A model generated the notes under the pieces. It saw only the letters and a program-made list of their open reading frames with translations, was not told the origin of the DNA and ran no database searches. Both the position numbers and the translations under genes were made by a program. 64,000 nt of DNA from Planococcus citri (Eukaryota; Arthropoda; Insecta; Hemiptera; Pseudococcidae): positions 24,449,230 through 24,513,229 of the forward strand of contig NC_088677.1 in NCBI RefSeq assembly GCF_950023065.1, in the 5' to 3' direction. Below, in pieces: positions 46,242 through 59,695 of this stretch. The first letter of the stretch is position 1; the number at the start of each line of letters is the position of its first letter.

Positions 46242-47027
46242 ATATCGCACCTCGGGAGTAATAAGGTCACATCTCAAAAAAAATTGATTTTGATGTTTTT
46301 GCATTTTTGGGGTTTGTATGACCCCCCTCAACCAAAAATTACACTTTGAGTTGGGTACATTATCTAGATCTTGTAAAAAACGCAAATGGCCTAACTCAAA
46401 ATCTCAACAACATTGCAAGTTGTTTGGAGTTATAAGGGTATATCTCAAAAAACTCCACCTTTTTTGAGCAAATTTCGTACATATAAAGTGTTAACAAATA
46501 GTTTTGATTGTTTTGAATGTTTGTCAGTTAGAAATAGTCACAAGGAGTGCATTTTTTATTGGTTTGTACCAAATGGAAAAATTTTTTTAAATTGATCACT
46601 TTTCAGAAAAATGAATTTGCACATATCATGAAATTTTAGTTTTTTGAGAAAAACTCAAAAACTAAGCACGCTAGAAAAAAACTAATGACATTATGTCGAT
46701 TGGAAATTTAATTCTCTACAACCTTGTTATCTTGGAATTTTTTTTGGACGCTTCCTTTCGCCTCCACATCAACTTTAATGAAAGGTTATAACTCAAAATG
46801 TTTTCCAAACATTGAAATATTTCCTCTTTAAGATTTTATTTTTCAAATTATTCTTATGCTAAATGAAGGTAAGATACCCAATCTTTAAAATGAGATGCTA
46901 TTAATTCCTCACAATTAATTATAAGTTGATGAAAATAATGTATCAAGTTTTTTAAAAAAAGAAAATCGCTCTCCTGTAAAATTTCACTTTTTTGAGATGT
47001 GACCTTATTACTCCCAAGGTGCGATAT
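46242..47027. mobile_element. TIR element, 786 bp, GTT target duplication
   Basis: The termini ATATCGCACCTCGGGAGTAA and its reverse complement (one mismatch region) continue into 'taaggtcacatctcaaaaaa', about 40 bases in all. They are flanked by GTT at 46239-46241 and 47028-47030. The interior is AT-rich, without a transposase. Three-base duplications are shared with the element at 23238. Confidence 0.85.
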
Positions 47028-47334
47028 GTTTTAACTGTCCAGGCTCAACTGAATAAATTAGTGAAATCGACCTTAGATAATTTCACTTGGTTGAGAGAAA
47101 AATCAAAAAATTTTATATCCCTCCACCTCTTCTTGAATTTTTTGCCAATTTATTGAATTATTTTGAAAAATGGTAGGTATACCTACTACCTACTGAGTAA
47201 ATTTACTTGCCTATGTACATTCCTTTCATGTGATCGTTCTAGTTTCTCGATTGACTTTCTTTTTTGTCAAGTGATGGAATTTCCACGATTTTTTTTGTGT
47301 AAGGTTATTAATTAACCCTTAAACACCCAAGCAA

Positions 47335-47760
47335 TGTAAAGGTAAATCGTGATTCTAACTTGCCGTCCAAGACAGGACAAGTTAGAATGTGGCTTGATCG
47401 TCCCACCCTTCCGAGCCTAAGCTTCGTCAGGTACCTTTAACTAATCTAATATTCAATAATACCACATTCAATGCACGATTGTTTTATTGAATGAAGATAT
47501 TTGATACAGAATATTAGTTCTATTCTACTTAATAATAGAACGACGACCGTTGTACAATGTTAAAACATTAGCACTTCTGCACATAGATGCGACCAAGACC
47601 ATATGAAATTATAATGAGGCCGCAGATGTCCGTTGGGCTCGTCCTGCGCTCTGTCCGAACTAGTCCGTCCAGAGCGCGCTGCTACGCAGTGCAGCCTCGG
47701 CCACAGGGCATAAAGTTCCCTGCTATGGCGAGTACTTTTGGTCCTCGAATACCCTCTACA
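47335..47760. mobile_element. Solo LTR nested in the piggyBac-like element, 426 bp
   Basis: The insert runs TGTAAAGGT...CCTCTACA (TGTA/TACA ends) and splits 'caagca/gatcc', which is intact in the opposite arm. Flanks are GCAA and GCAG, a 4-base duplication with one change. Contains the near-palindrome 'ctaacttgccgtccaagaca' with 'ggacaagttag' and an AT-rich middle. No coding. Confidence 0.78.
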
Positions 47761-48309
47761 GCAGATCCTGAGATGTTATGAAAAAATGCTTTCAATTTCC
47801 TGAATAAAATCATCACAAGTATCACTTTTACTCACAGTTCACCCCCCAGCCCTTTGAAGCCACCTCGATAATGTTAGACTCATTTATTTGATTATTGTCA
47901 AAAATCGAGGAAGCAAAAAACCTGATTGGGTCAATCTTGGAACTGAATGATATAGTTTCATTAGATGCAATGAATGAGTGAAAGCATAATTCCAAAGAAC
48001 ACCTCACACCTTTTTTTTGGGGGGGGGGGGGCAAACATGGATAAAAGTTGGGATAAAATACAGGGACCCATGCTCCATTTTTGGATGAACATATTGATGA
48101 TTGAGCTTTCACAAAATGAAATCAAGAAAGATGTGTGCAGGTGGACCAGATGAGATTGCGTCTAGCTTATGACTACTGGATTCAGGAGATATCAGATTCA
48201 GTAAAAAGCTTTCTACTGCTGTTCAACCACAACTCTGAACTTTTAAAAGTTTTGAGGAATTCCTGCTGAAGTCGATATTCTTTCTCGATATTTGTCAACA
48301 AATGTTCAA

Positions 48310-48480
48310 GCATTCATGAAGACATCACTATCCCTCCTCGATCATACATAGTGTAGTTCAACATCATGAAAATTGCATGAGCAGAAGTTGTTGTTTCCAA
48401 TCATGATATTTCATGATGTTGTACTACACTATGTATGATCGAGGAGGGATAGTGATCGTCTTCATGAATGCTTCAACATT
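48310..48480. repeat. Internal palindrome 'atcactatccctcctcgatc'
   Basis: The stem 'atcactatccctcctcgatc' plus 'atacatagtgtag' (about 48327-48358) mirrors 'ctacactatgtat' plus 'gatcgaggagggatagtgat' (about 48425-48457), around a loop that includes 'tcatgatatttcatga'. The palindrome lies in the centre of the larger fold-back element. Confidence 0.75.
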
Positions 48481-51400
48481 ATGAAATGCCAGAGACAGCT
48501 GCAATTTTACAGTGTAAAGCTTTTCAATGTGGTAGATAAGCCTATTTCGATACCTCTGCAGAAAAAGAATTGTACCACTAACCTTTGCGGGATGTAACTA
48601 TTTGTTGACAAATATCGAAAAAGAATATCGACTTCAGCAGGAATTTCTCAAAACTTTCAAAAGTTCAGAGTTGTGGTTGAACAGCAGTTGAAAGCTTTTT
48701 ACTGAATCTCAAATCCCCTGAATCCAGTAGTCATAAGCTAGACGCAATCTCATGATTGTAAACGACGGCTTCTGCTCATGCAATTTTCATGATGTAGAAC
48801 TACATTATCTATGATCAAGGAGGGATAGTGACCTCTTCATGAATGCTTGAACATTATGAAATGCCAGGGAGTGCTGCAATTTGACTGTGTAAAGCTTTTC
48901 AAAGTGGCAGATAAACCTATTTCGATATTTCTGCAGAAAAACAATCGTACTGCTAACCTTTGTGGGATGTAACTATTTGGTGAGAAATATCGAGAAAGAA
49001 TATCCACGGTGTGATAAACAGATTTGATGGGTGGATTGTAGTTTTTCTGAACTTATGTGCCATTAACAGCATTTGTGTTCCTTTCAATTCTTGTTTCTGT
49101 CATTTCAAGCCTACTTGAGAATATTTCCGTATTATGTACTCTGTGTATTCATGCTCTGTTTTTTCAGGGTTTTATCGAGACAAGCGTATCAAATTTGTAA
49201 AAAAACGCTCCGGTCCACCCTGCAGACACCTTACTTGATTTCATTTTGTGAAAGCTCAACCATCAATATGTTCATCCAAAAATGGAGCATGGGTCTCTGT
49301 ATTTTATCCATACTTTTATCAATGTTTGCCCCCCAAAAAGGGTTGAGGTGTTCTTTGGAATTATGATTTCACTCATTCATTGCATCTAATGAAACTATAT
49401 CATTCAGTTCCAAGATTGACCCAATCGGGTTTTTTGCTTCCTCGATTTTTGACAATAATCAAATAAATGAGTCTATCATTATCGAGGTGGCTTCAAAGGG
49501 CTGGGGGATGAACTGTGAGTAAAAGTGATACTTGTGATGATCTTATTCAGGAAATTGAAAGCATTTTTTCATAACATCTCAGGATCTGCTTGGGTGTTTG
49601 AGGGTTAAAACAAACCGTGAACTGTTTTTTGGATCTATTTTCACAGGTCTTGTTTCAATGGAACGTAGATATTATGACGAAGTAAAATATTGGCAACTTT
49701 TTATGGCATTTTCAAAAAGTTGTTTCGATTTAAATTACCTATTGAAGGGTAAAACGAAGATTATTTAATGCACTGGTGGTCGGTTTAAACCTCGAGAAAT
49801 TTTTATTTTTGTCTTAATGTTGACTCACATGTCCGTTCCCCACTCGGATTTCATATTTTTCTGACGATGTACTTAGAACCTTGAACAATAAGATGCAATA
49901 CTTCACTTTTTTTTAAGTTCTTGGAAAGTTATTAAAAAAATGTAAAATAATAGATTTGGAAAATTGCAATCTCTGGTTTGAAAAACTTGATCTTCTCTGA
50001 AAGACTGAACTCCCTGTCAGAGCCAAGAATCCAAATTCTGAAAATTTTTATAATCCCAACTCTCAGTGTTGGTTTGAAATATGGTTTTTGTGTATGTGTG
50101 TGGTTTTTTTTTGTCGTGAAATCGACTCGTTCAATGAGACCGAAGTGGTCACACTAACCGCTGATGAGTTGAAAGGTGTAGAAAAAATTAGAAAAAAAAA
50201 CTAAAATTGCCTCACCCTTGGCTCATTATTGCTTACTGCGCAGTGTAGTTGGTTGTGAATGGGTTGGTATTTCATACTGCTCAACATCACAGTGTGAAAA
50301 AAAACAAGAAAAAAACAATGTCCTTACATTTACTTGCACTCAACGTGCTTTTTTGTGTAGAATGTTTCACTGTGGTAGTTTAAGGTTTTTGTTTCAAAAG
50401 AAACGTATTATGTTTCTTCTTACAAATCCCACGCTGTATATTTTTTCCCTCGTGGATATGCTTCTTGTGGATGCCCATGAGCACACTGGGAAGTGTTGTT
50501 GATTATGAACTGGTTGTGTATTATTAAGTACCTCTTCATCTACGTATTATTTCATACTGCTGAACATCACAGTGTGACAATAAAAACACTAACAATGTCC
50601 GTACATTTGGTTGTACTCACTATGCTTTTTTATAGAATGTTATGACGTGGTGGTTTAAGGTTTGTTTTGAAAGAAATGTAGGTACCTACTTCTGTCTCTT
50701 CCGGCAAATCCCGCACAGTATAATTTTTTTCTAGTGGACATGCTTCTTGTGGATGCCCACGCGAACTGGTTGTACTCGTAGCATTAACAATACTGATGAA
50801 AAATATCAAGAAATGAGAAGTCAGTGTCTAGTTAATATTATTAAAAGCGAACTTAGCAACTAATGCAACCATCAACCAATAAGTATTATGGAAGCAATAA
50901 TGCAAAAACCATCTTCCAATCTGCAAGTAGCTCATGGATTGTTTAATATGTACACCGATTATTAGAGATTTTGCGAGAAGCGTTAAAAAACTCTATTGTA
51001 ATTGCTTTTTTTCATCATTGGCAATACTATTAGTCTGTCAGCGAGTAATACTATTAGTCTGTCAGCGAGTAGTATTATCAAAGATCCAATTAACGAGTAG
51101 TATTTTTATAATGTTAAGCAATAATATTTTGGTGCCAAATTCAGCTTCAAGGTGATATAAAAGCGTACTTAGCAACCAATGCAACCATCAAAAATGAGTA
51201 TGATGGAAGCAATAATGCAAAAACCATCTTGCACTCTGCAAGTAGCTGATGGATTGTCTTATATTTTGCGAGAAACGTTACGAGTAAAAAACTCTAATGT
51301 AATAATTGCCTGTTTTTCATCATTGTCAATACTTAGTCTGTCAGCGAGTAGTGTTATCAAAGATCCAATTAACCAGTAGTATTTTCATAATGTTGAACCA

Positions 51401-53140
51401 TATAATACTTATTTTGGCGCCTAATTTGAAGAAAGTTGTCGGCAGTTGTCAATGATGATTTGAAATTTTGGAGCGAGATTCATAAAAAGTTGCCAATCCA
51501 TCTTTAAATGGTACAATAAATTATTTTTTGAATTCAATTTCATAAAAATCAGGCATTTTTCTATCAACAAGAAGTGGAACTGGAAAATAATTTTTTTTCA
51601 AAAATTGATGCTACATGTATGAAGTGGGATTACGTTGATTATAGGTATTCCTCAAAAGTTGTTTAGTTGAATGTTTCTAATTTACATACAAGAAATTTTG
51701 TCAATTTCATTTCAATAAAAGTAGTAGGTACCTTACCTATACACTTCTACTTTATAAATTATGAAAAAGATCAAGAAATGAGAAATAAACTTCAAGTTGA
51801 TATTATTCATAGCGAACTTAGCAACCGATGCAACCATCAACCAATAAGTATGATGGAAGCAACAATGCAAAAACCATGTTGCAATCAGCAAGTTGCTGAT
51901 GGCTTGTTAAATAACTATAGGGTTATTATGTTGATGATCCTAAGTAACGGCGAGAAATTTTTATTTTTTGCTTAATGTTGACTCCTTGTCCCCTCCCTAC
52001 TCAGATTTCATATTTTTCTAACAATGTGGAACCTTAATTAAACAATAAGGTGACATTTTTACATTATTTTTTGGGTTCTTGGAAAGTCATTAAAAAAATG
52101 TAGATATGTAATAGATTTGGAAAATTGCAACCTCTGGTTTGAAAAATTGAAACAAGTTTAAGAAAATTATATTCTCTGAAAGACTGAACTTCTTGTCGGA
52201 TCAACGACCCGAATTTCTGAAAGAATTTATAATTTCAACATTCAATGTTGGTTTGAAATTGTTAATTTATATTTGATGAAATGATTAGAAATTCGATTGT
52301 GGCGAAAACGTGCTCGGATACAGATACCAGCCATCAATCAATGAGAGTTCAAATATATCACACGATCTCGAATGAAACACAAAACAATTTGATTAACGAA
52401 CGATAACGATTTTAATATGTTCATTAATTAACAAATGAAAATACATATAACAAATAACAGATTAATTAAAATAATTTTAACATGTAAAAAGACCGGCCAT
52501 TCGATGGAATAAAGAATAGGTATGAATAAAATTTCCTCCTCTCACAGAGAGAAAGATCGAGTATACAGAGTTCTTGGCTTGCACACCAGAGGGAGTTCTT
52601 CAAAATCTACCAGAAATATGGTTTTTATGTATGTGTGAGTTTTTTTTGTGTGAAATGGACACGTTCAATGAGACATAAGTGATCACACTGACAGCTGATG
52701 AGTTCAAATGTGTAGAAAAACTTGAAAAAAAAAGAAAACCTCAAATTGTCTTACCCTTTTTAAACTATTTTCAATAGTTGTCAATGCATGTTGTTTTTGG
52801 ATTTTGCCAGCTTTATTAATATGTAGATGTACCTACTTGAGGAAAATTTTCATCACTTTTTCAAAGTCTTACGCCTTAATAGTGTTCATTTACTCGTAGG
52901 CTATGTATGAAAAGACCTCATATATAATTTCAACTCAAAAAAATAATGTTTGATGGTGGTGCAGGAGAGTTGAATCTTAAGAAGGTACGAGCGCGTTGAA
53001 CGAAAACTTCCCACGGTTTGCGCGCCCGGGAATGCAGCGTTGCGTTCCCTCGTTGGATCGAAGACTGCGAATGCATAAAAAGAGCTTGGACATGTGTAAA
53101 ATATGTGCTCTTATAAATGCATAATATGCCAAGTGTTACA

Positions 53141-53388
53141 CATCTCTCTAAATTTGAAACAGTCAATTTCACTGCTTAGCAGTCACGACATTTTGCCTTT
53201 TTAAAGCAGTAGTTTTTTTTTACTGCAAAACAGTGAAAAATTACTGAATTGGTCAGTCAAAGTGATTTTTTACTGACCAATTCAGTAATTTTTCACTGTT
53301 TTGCAGTAAAAAAAAACTACTGCTTTAAAAAGGCAAAATGTCGTGACTGCTAAGCAGTGAAATTGACTGTTTCAAATTTAGAGAGATG
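53141..53388. mobile_element. Near-perfect 248-bp palindrome (fold-back MITE)
   Basis: Starts CATCTCTCTAAATTTGAAAC and ends with its exact mirror GTTTCAAATTTAGAGAGATG. The arms (about 115 bases) show almost no differences; the loop is about 18 bases. It interrupts array block 4 between 'ccaagtgttaca' and 'gttcacatgattttcatcg'. The arms contain 'cactgcttagcagt' and 'ttactgcaaaacagtgaa', which are themselves small stems, so a transcript would form a long hairpin RNA. Confidence 0.9.
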
Positions 53389-55401
53389 GTTCACATGATT
53401 TTCATCGAAGTGTTTTGAAGCCTCGACTGTGCAATTGTGATTCGGTTTAAAGGCTCGAAACGTGAATGCCTTTGTTGGAAAGATTAGACAATGGTGGTAT
53501 TTGAGTTGATGCGTTTTTCGTAATTGCATTGAGATGAATGGACACTGTAGACCAGGGATGACGAAGTAATTTGTAGAGTGAAAATCACAAATAAGAAACA
53601 GAAGTAGTGCCTTCCATGCCTTTCCATCACTGATGGTTTTGCGTACTAAGCGATTTGATGTTTGGTCGAGAGAAAAATCAAATACTTTTCACATCCCTCT
53701 ACCTCTCATTGAATTTTTTGCAATTTTATCGAATATATAGTATAGATACTTTGAAAAATAAGTCATTTAAGTAAAAAAAAAATTAGGTAGGTTCTAGATA
53801 GGTACCTAGTACATTTACTTACTTCCTTTCGTGCCATCTTCCTCGTTTCTCAATTCACTTTCTTTTTTATTGAGTGATTAAAAGCGAACTTAGCAACCAT
53901 CAACGAATAAGTATGACGAAAGCAATAATGCAAAAACCATCTTGCAATCAGCAAGTAGCTGCTGGTTTGTTTAATTCTTAAATCAGATTAATAAAGAATT
54001 TCCGCGAAGCGTTAAAAAATTCTATTGTAATTGCTTTTTTTCATCAATTGTCAATACTTATAGTCTGTTAGCGAGTACAGTATTATCAAAGATTCAAGTA
54101 GGTAACGAGTAGTATTTTTATAATGTTAAGCAATAATATTTTGGCGCCAAATTCGAAGAAGTTATCGCGCAGCGGTTGTCAATGATGATGATTAGAAATT
54201 TTGGAGTGAGATTCATAAAAAATTGCCAATCAATCTTTAATAGGTAGGTACAGTAAATCATTTTTTGAATTCAATTTTATAAAAATCAACACATTTTTCT
54301 ACATATCAACAAGAAGTGGGACTGGAAAATATATTATAAGATTAAAAAAAAGTTAGATTCCGTTGATTAGGTATTCCTCAAAAGTTGTTTAGTTGACTGT
54401 TCTAATTTACAAAAAAATTTGGTGAACTTCATTTTAATATAAGTAGTAGGTAGTTCATTGTACGAATATTATAAATTATAAAAAAGATCAAGAAATGAGA
54501 AATCAGCTTCAAGTTGATATTATTAAATGCGAACTTAGCAACCAATGCAACCATCAAACAATAAGTACAATGATGGAAGCAATAATACAAAAACCATATT
54601 GCAATCAGCAAGTACATAGCTGATGGCTTATAGGGTACAAATTACTTACAGTGATGATCTAATTAACGATGAGAAATTTTTATTTTTTTGCCTAATGTCG
54701 ACTCCTTATCCCCTGCCCACTCGGATTTCATATTTTTCTAACAATATATCGAACCTTAATTAAACGATAAGGTGTAATTTTTACATTATTTTTTAGGCTC
54801 TTGGAAAGTCATTTAAAAAAAGTAAGTAAATGACAGATTTGGAAAATTGCAACCACTAGTTTGAAAAACTGGGACAAGTCTAAGAAAATTAAGTCTTCTC
54901 TGAAAGACTAAACTCCCTGTCCGAGCCAGGAACCGAAATTCTGAAACTTTTTATAATTCCAACTCTCAGCGTTGGTTTGAAATATGGTTTTTGTGTAGGT
55001 ATGCGTGTGTGTTTTTTTTTTTCGTGAAATGGACGTGTTCAATGAGAAGGAAGTGGTCACACTGACCGCTGATGAGTTGAAATGTGTAGAAAAAATTGAA
55101 AAAAAAAGAAAACCTAAAATTGCCTTGCCCTTTTCAAAACGTTTCTCTATCGAAATAGATCAACGTTAATTGTTTTTTTATCAAAATTCACGTAATAAGA
55201 TCTATTTTGATGGACATTTTTCTGATCAAATTACGTAGATACCTGTATCAACTTTGATCAAAAATGTAATGATTTTTTTTTAATAGCCATATTTAACCAG
55301 TGAAAACGCTTAATGACTGTGAAAATGTATATGTCTGCTTAAAATGAGATGTTCGTTACAAAATGTTTATCAAAAAAAGCGAAAATTTGAAGAAAAAAAA
55401 A

Positions 55402-55486
55402 AAAAAATTGTGACTTGAACTGGGGATTGGTCCAGAGACCTCTCACGTCCCAGTCTTTACCTTTCACCATTGAGCTACCCCGTTGC
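55402..55486 (-). repeat. tRNA-derived sequence (SINE head or tRNA pseudogene)
   Basis: On the minus strand GGGGTAGCTCAATGGTGAAA matches an A box (TAGCTCAATGG). About 35-40 bases later GGACCAATCCCC fits a degenerate B box, followed by a short tail and a T/A-rich run (from 55407 down). Acceptor-stem pairing (ACGGGG / no clear partner) is poor, so a working tRNA is unlikely; a tRNA-derived SINE or pseudogene is favoured. Confidence 0.5.
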
Positions 55487-55562
55487 TTGAAAGTCTTAGG
55501 GGCATCGGGAGTATATAATCTCCACTGGGGAGCCGATTACCATATAATAAAAATTTACTCAC

Positions 55563-55652
55563 CCGATTGAAAATTGATAATTGAATAAGCTTTCTTCCAA
55601 ATCTCGGCCGGGCCATACTTCTTAACGAAATATTTGTAGAATACGGTACGTT
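55563..55652 (-). CDS. Orphan 90-nt phase-1/phase-1 exon
   Basis: The acceptor TTTATTCTGTTTCAG (exon from 55652) and donor G|GTGAGT (55563/55562) are both near consensus. In the only open phase compatible with a 1-1 exon the peptide is RTVFYKYFVKKYGPAEIWKK then AYSIINFQSG, clearly protein-like. Length (90 nt) and phase (1 in, 1 out) match the six internal exons of the secreted-protein gene at 12.4-14.6 kb. No neighbouring exon was found on either side. It may belong to a related microexon gene mostly lost or outside the window. Another frame (NVPYSTNISL...) is also open but less protein-like. Confidence 0.55.
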
Positions 55653-58600
55653 CTGAAACAGAATAAAAACATAAATGAATTGAACGTCAATCATCTCAAC
55701 GAATGCGATAAAATAATATCTACAATTATTGGGGAAAAAACCTAAAATTGCCTTACCCTTGGCTTATTCACCTTTTTTATAACTAGTAGATGACCGCGGA
55801 TGGTTTTCAATTTAATTTGGTTGCCTACAGAATTTTAGTTAGTGGTTGAAATCACCCCTTTTCAAAAATTTGAATAATCTGACATAAACAACAATTCTAA
55901 GTCTACTGGCAATTTCACTCAAAATATCAGTGTATGTATATCTTGATTTCAAGATCTCAAGTCTCAACAGGATTCCTCTGAGTTTTCAAAAGTCTGACGA
56001 AGTATTGGAAAGTTTTTTTTTTTGAATTAGCTACCAACCGATTTTTTTTCTCAAGTTTTGACATGTTAGCCATATCTTATCAATTCATTTTTGAATGCAT
56101 TGGCATAGGTAATTTTAGCAATTCATTGATTTTTGGTAAATCAATACTAATATTTGGTAAATTACCAGTGTGACATTCCAATGCTCGCTTGTTGGTTGTG
56201 TGCTGATTGTAGTATTAAAATACCTCTTCCATCTATTTCATACTGATCAACATCACTTTGGACATATCAGTTCTGTCAATGGAATCTTGCCCTGATCTTT
56301 TATTCTTATTCACTCAACGAGAGCACATCCAGGTGGTCCGAGCAGTTCTAGATTCATGTATCCAAGCGGTCTCCAACATATTATTGCATTTTGGGTGACT
56401 AAACAATACACAGGCACTGCACTGCACTCACAATAAATCTTGTCTAACCCTTTGAGGTACTCTTGGTTTCTGTGTTGAGGGAACAAATTATGTACATTAA
56501 AGGGTGTAATAGGGTCAATTTTTATTTCTATTGTTTGAGTGTAAATTTGGTGTACAAAAGTGTAGGCACAAAATGTCAGTTCTTTTGGTCATCTCATTAT
56601 GTTCAATTTTATACAGTGCTCTTATAAATGCATATGGGAAGTGTGTTTCATAGCTCACTGAGTTTTATGGAAGTGTTTTGAAGCCTCGACAGTGCAATTG
56701 TGATTCGATTTAAAGGTTTAAAACATGAAAATATGTATTTGTTGGAAAGATGAGACGATGATGGTACCTACTTAAATGGATATCATAGACCACGTGACGA
56801 AGTAAATTGAAGGGTGAAAATTATAAGTAAAAAACGGAAGTAATGCTTTACCTACCTATGTATCACTGTTATGGTGATTTACATAAGGCCATAAATCAAG
56901 TTTCAATTCTGATTCATTTCTATTTCTATGACTGATATTATTCCTACCCAAGGTGATAGAAAATAGAGGCGAGGCAAAACATAAAGTGCTCGAGAGAAAA
57001 TACCGATAAGCTCTCGATAATTTGTGTTCTATTTCATTGTTTTCACTTATTCATGAAGTTTTTTCTGAAACGCTGTAGTTTTTTTAATTTATAATTTTCA
57101 ACTTATAATAGCTAATCAAGGGATGGAGCATCCAATAGGCAAAAAGCAAATGCAAAAACTCTCTTGCAATCAGCGAATAGCTAATGGCTTGTTCATTTAA
57201 AAGATCATTTTTACACCATTTGGATTTTATTGGTTGTTGTGGTAGGTGGTTTTTAAAGGACTCAAAAATAATGGTTTTTGGTTATGGTTTCTAAATTGGA
57301 TGGTGCTGCCCAGCCGAATAAGTTATTGAAATCGACCTTAGATGATTTCACTTCGTTGAAAAAAAATCAACAATTTTTCATATCCCTCCACCTCTTCTTG
57401 AATTTTTCGCTATTTTAACAGGCTATCTTGAAAATGTGCCAGTTTGGTAAAAAAAAAAAGTAGATATGTACTTAGTAAATCTACTTGCTTATTTTTATGT
57501 CATATTTCCCGTTTCTCAATTGGTGAACGATGACGATTTTAAAATGTTCATTAATTAACAAATAAAAATATAACAAATGACGAATTGATTAAAATAATTT
57601 TAACAAGTAAAAAGACCGGTCATTCGATGGAATAAAGAATACGATTAAAATTTCTTTCTCTCACAGAGAGAAAGATCGAATTTATACAGAGTTTCTTGGT
57701 TTGCACACCAGGGGGAGATCTTCAAAATCTAACAGAAATATGATTTTTGTGTATGTGTGAGTTTTTTTAGTGAAATGGAAACGTATCACACTGACAGCTG
57801 ATGAGTTCAAATGTGTAGAAAAAATTGAAAAAAAAAAGAAGAAAACCTCAAATTACCTTACCCTTTTTAAAACTATTTTCAACAGTGGTATATATACTGA
57901 TTTTGGATTTTACTAGCTTTATAATAGTATGTACTTGAGGAAAATTTTCACCATTTTTTCAAAGTCTTTCTCTTAACAGTGTCCATTTATGTCTGAAAAG
58001 ACCTCATATACAATTTCAACTCAAAAAATGATATTTGATGGTGGCGCAGGAGAGCTGAATCTTAAGAAGGTATAGGAGCGCGTTGAACAAAAACTTCCCA
58101 CGGTTGTGCGCCGAGGAATGCAGTGTTGCGTTCCCTCGTTGGATCGAAGATTGCGAATGCATAAAAAGCTTATGATATGTGTAAATGTGCTCTTATAAAT
58201 GCATATGCTAAGTGTTACACACGGGTAACGGTAACCGATTTTCATCGGAGTGGTTTGAAGCCTCGACTGTGCAATTGTGGTTTGATTCGAAGGCTTGAAA
58301 CGTGAATGTCTTTGTTGGAAAGATTAGACGATGATGGTATTTGAGTTGATGCGTTTTTAGTAATTGCATTGAGATGAATGGACACTGCAGACTGGTGGCG
58401 AAGTAAATTGAAGAATGAAATAACGAGTAAAAAACAGAAGTAGTGCCTTACCAATCACTGTTACGATGATTTCACGTATGTTTATTGTCAATTGAATGCT
58501 CTTTTTAAGATGTAAGTGCTTGGCCAAAATGGCCACCCAGTGACCAAGTTTTGGCCCCTCTGTAAATTCGATTTGGCCACGAAAGTTTTTCCCTTTCAAA

Positions 58601-58879
58601 ACCAAATTATTGTAGATGTGATGGTGCTGCTCAGCCGAATAAGTTATTGAAATCGACTTCAGATGATTTCACTTGGTTGAAAAAAAATCAACAAATTTTC
58701 ATATCCCTCCACCTCTTCTTGAATTTTTTGCTATTTTATAGAGCGATCTTGAAAATCTGCCAGCTCAATACTATTAGTCTGTCACCCATTAACAAGTAGC
58801 ATTTTTATAATGTTGAGCAATAATATTTTGCCGCCAAATTGAGCTTCAAGTTGATATAAAAGCGTACGTATACTAAACT

Positions 58880-58980
58880 AGGGGGCTACGCCCCCTGAGC
58901 CGCTTCGCGGCTCCAACCCCCGGCTCGCGCCCTCGCTCCGCTCGGGCTGCTCGCATGATCCTCGCTTCGCTCGGTCTTTG
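58880..58980. repeat. GC-rich cluster of hairpins
   Basis: Three adjacent stems in otherwise AT-rich DNA: GGGGGCTACGCCCCC, GAGCCGCTTCGCGGCTC, and 'gcgccctcgctccgctcgggc', then 'cgctcgcttcgctc'-like words. Similar 'cccgagcgtagcgaggg' occurs at 19620 and 'gtgagcttcggctcac' at 32128. Such strings mark ends of some insect transposable elements; the owner element could not be delimited. Confidence 0.65.
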
Positions 58981-59695
58981 CCCCTTCCTTTCACTCAACT
59001 GAATTTTTAGCCCGGGTCCATCACTTCAAAAAATTTTTAAAAAAAGTACTTTGGTTTGATCGTAACATTTTCCCAAAAAAATTTACATAGCAGTCATAGC
59101 ACTACTTTCAGGTTTAAAGTACAAATAGCAGTTTGAAATTATTTTCTTTTGAGCTTTTTGGACAGCATACAGTCCATGAATTTTTTTTTAAATCTAGGGA
59201 TTCACCTTCCCAAAAAAATCATGATAATTATTATTTCCCTTGGGTTTTCCATTTTTTTGAAATTAAAATTAGATACGAAAAAAGTACATATTAAAAAAAC
59301 AATTTTTTTAATTTTTTTTTTTAGAAAAACGCGAGGAAAAAATGAAAATCACAACTGCTGATTTTAAAATGTTGGTAAAGCCACTCAAAATTTTTTCACT
59401 TTTTCCTACATTTTTTTCACATTTTGAAAATCTTTAAATTTATGTATCTCTATTCTATCCTTTCTGTGTTTCCTAACTCACCACCTCTCTCCCTCCTTCA
59501 CTACCAATTGTAAATTCGGATTTACTGACGCATACAATGTATGCATGTAGGCCCATGTGATCTGGTTTTTGTAGAAATTGTGTACAATAAGGCTGTGTTT
59601 ATTGCCTTATTCATAGATTTACGCACGTGTCTGGTGTTGTGGAGTGTTTTAAAAAGGCAAAAAAACTATTGTATTGTAAAGTGATTTAAATGTAG

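Larger units (their letters stand above)
47316..49604. mobile_element. piggyBac-like fold-back element in TTAA sites
   Basis: The ends read CCCTTAAACACCCAAGCA... and ...TGCTTGGGTGTTTGAGGG, each next to TTAA (47312-47315 and 49605-49608). This is the CCC/GGG-plus-TTAA signature of piggyBac-family transposons. The arms extend hundreds of bases ('gagatgttatgaaaaaatgc', 'agtatcacttttactcacag', 'gcaatgaatgagtgaaa' and mirror). A second internal mirrored pair is centred near 48390, with an extra direct copy at 48770-49010. No transposase frame survives. The left arm is interrupted by an LTR at 47335-47760. Confidence 0.8.

Noticed and set aside
51667..51975. 102-codon plus-strand ORF in array 2
   Set aside because: Open only in this copy. 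The array-1 homologue of its core motif has splice signals on the opposite strand, so the plus frame is probably fortuitous.
55402..55486. Functional tRNA gene
   Set aside because: A and B box-like words are present, but no credible acceptor stem or anticodon arm was seen; called tRNA-derived instead.
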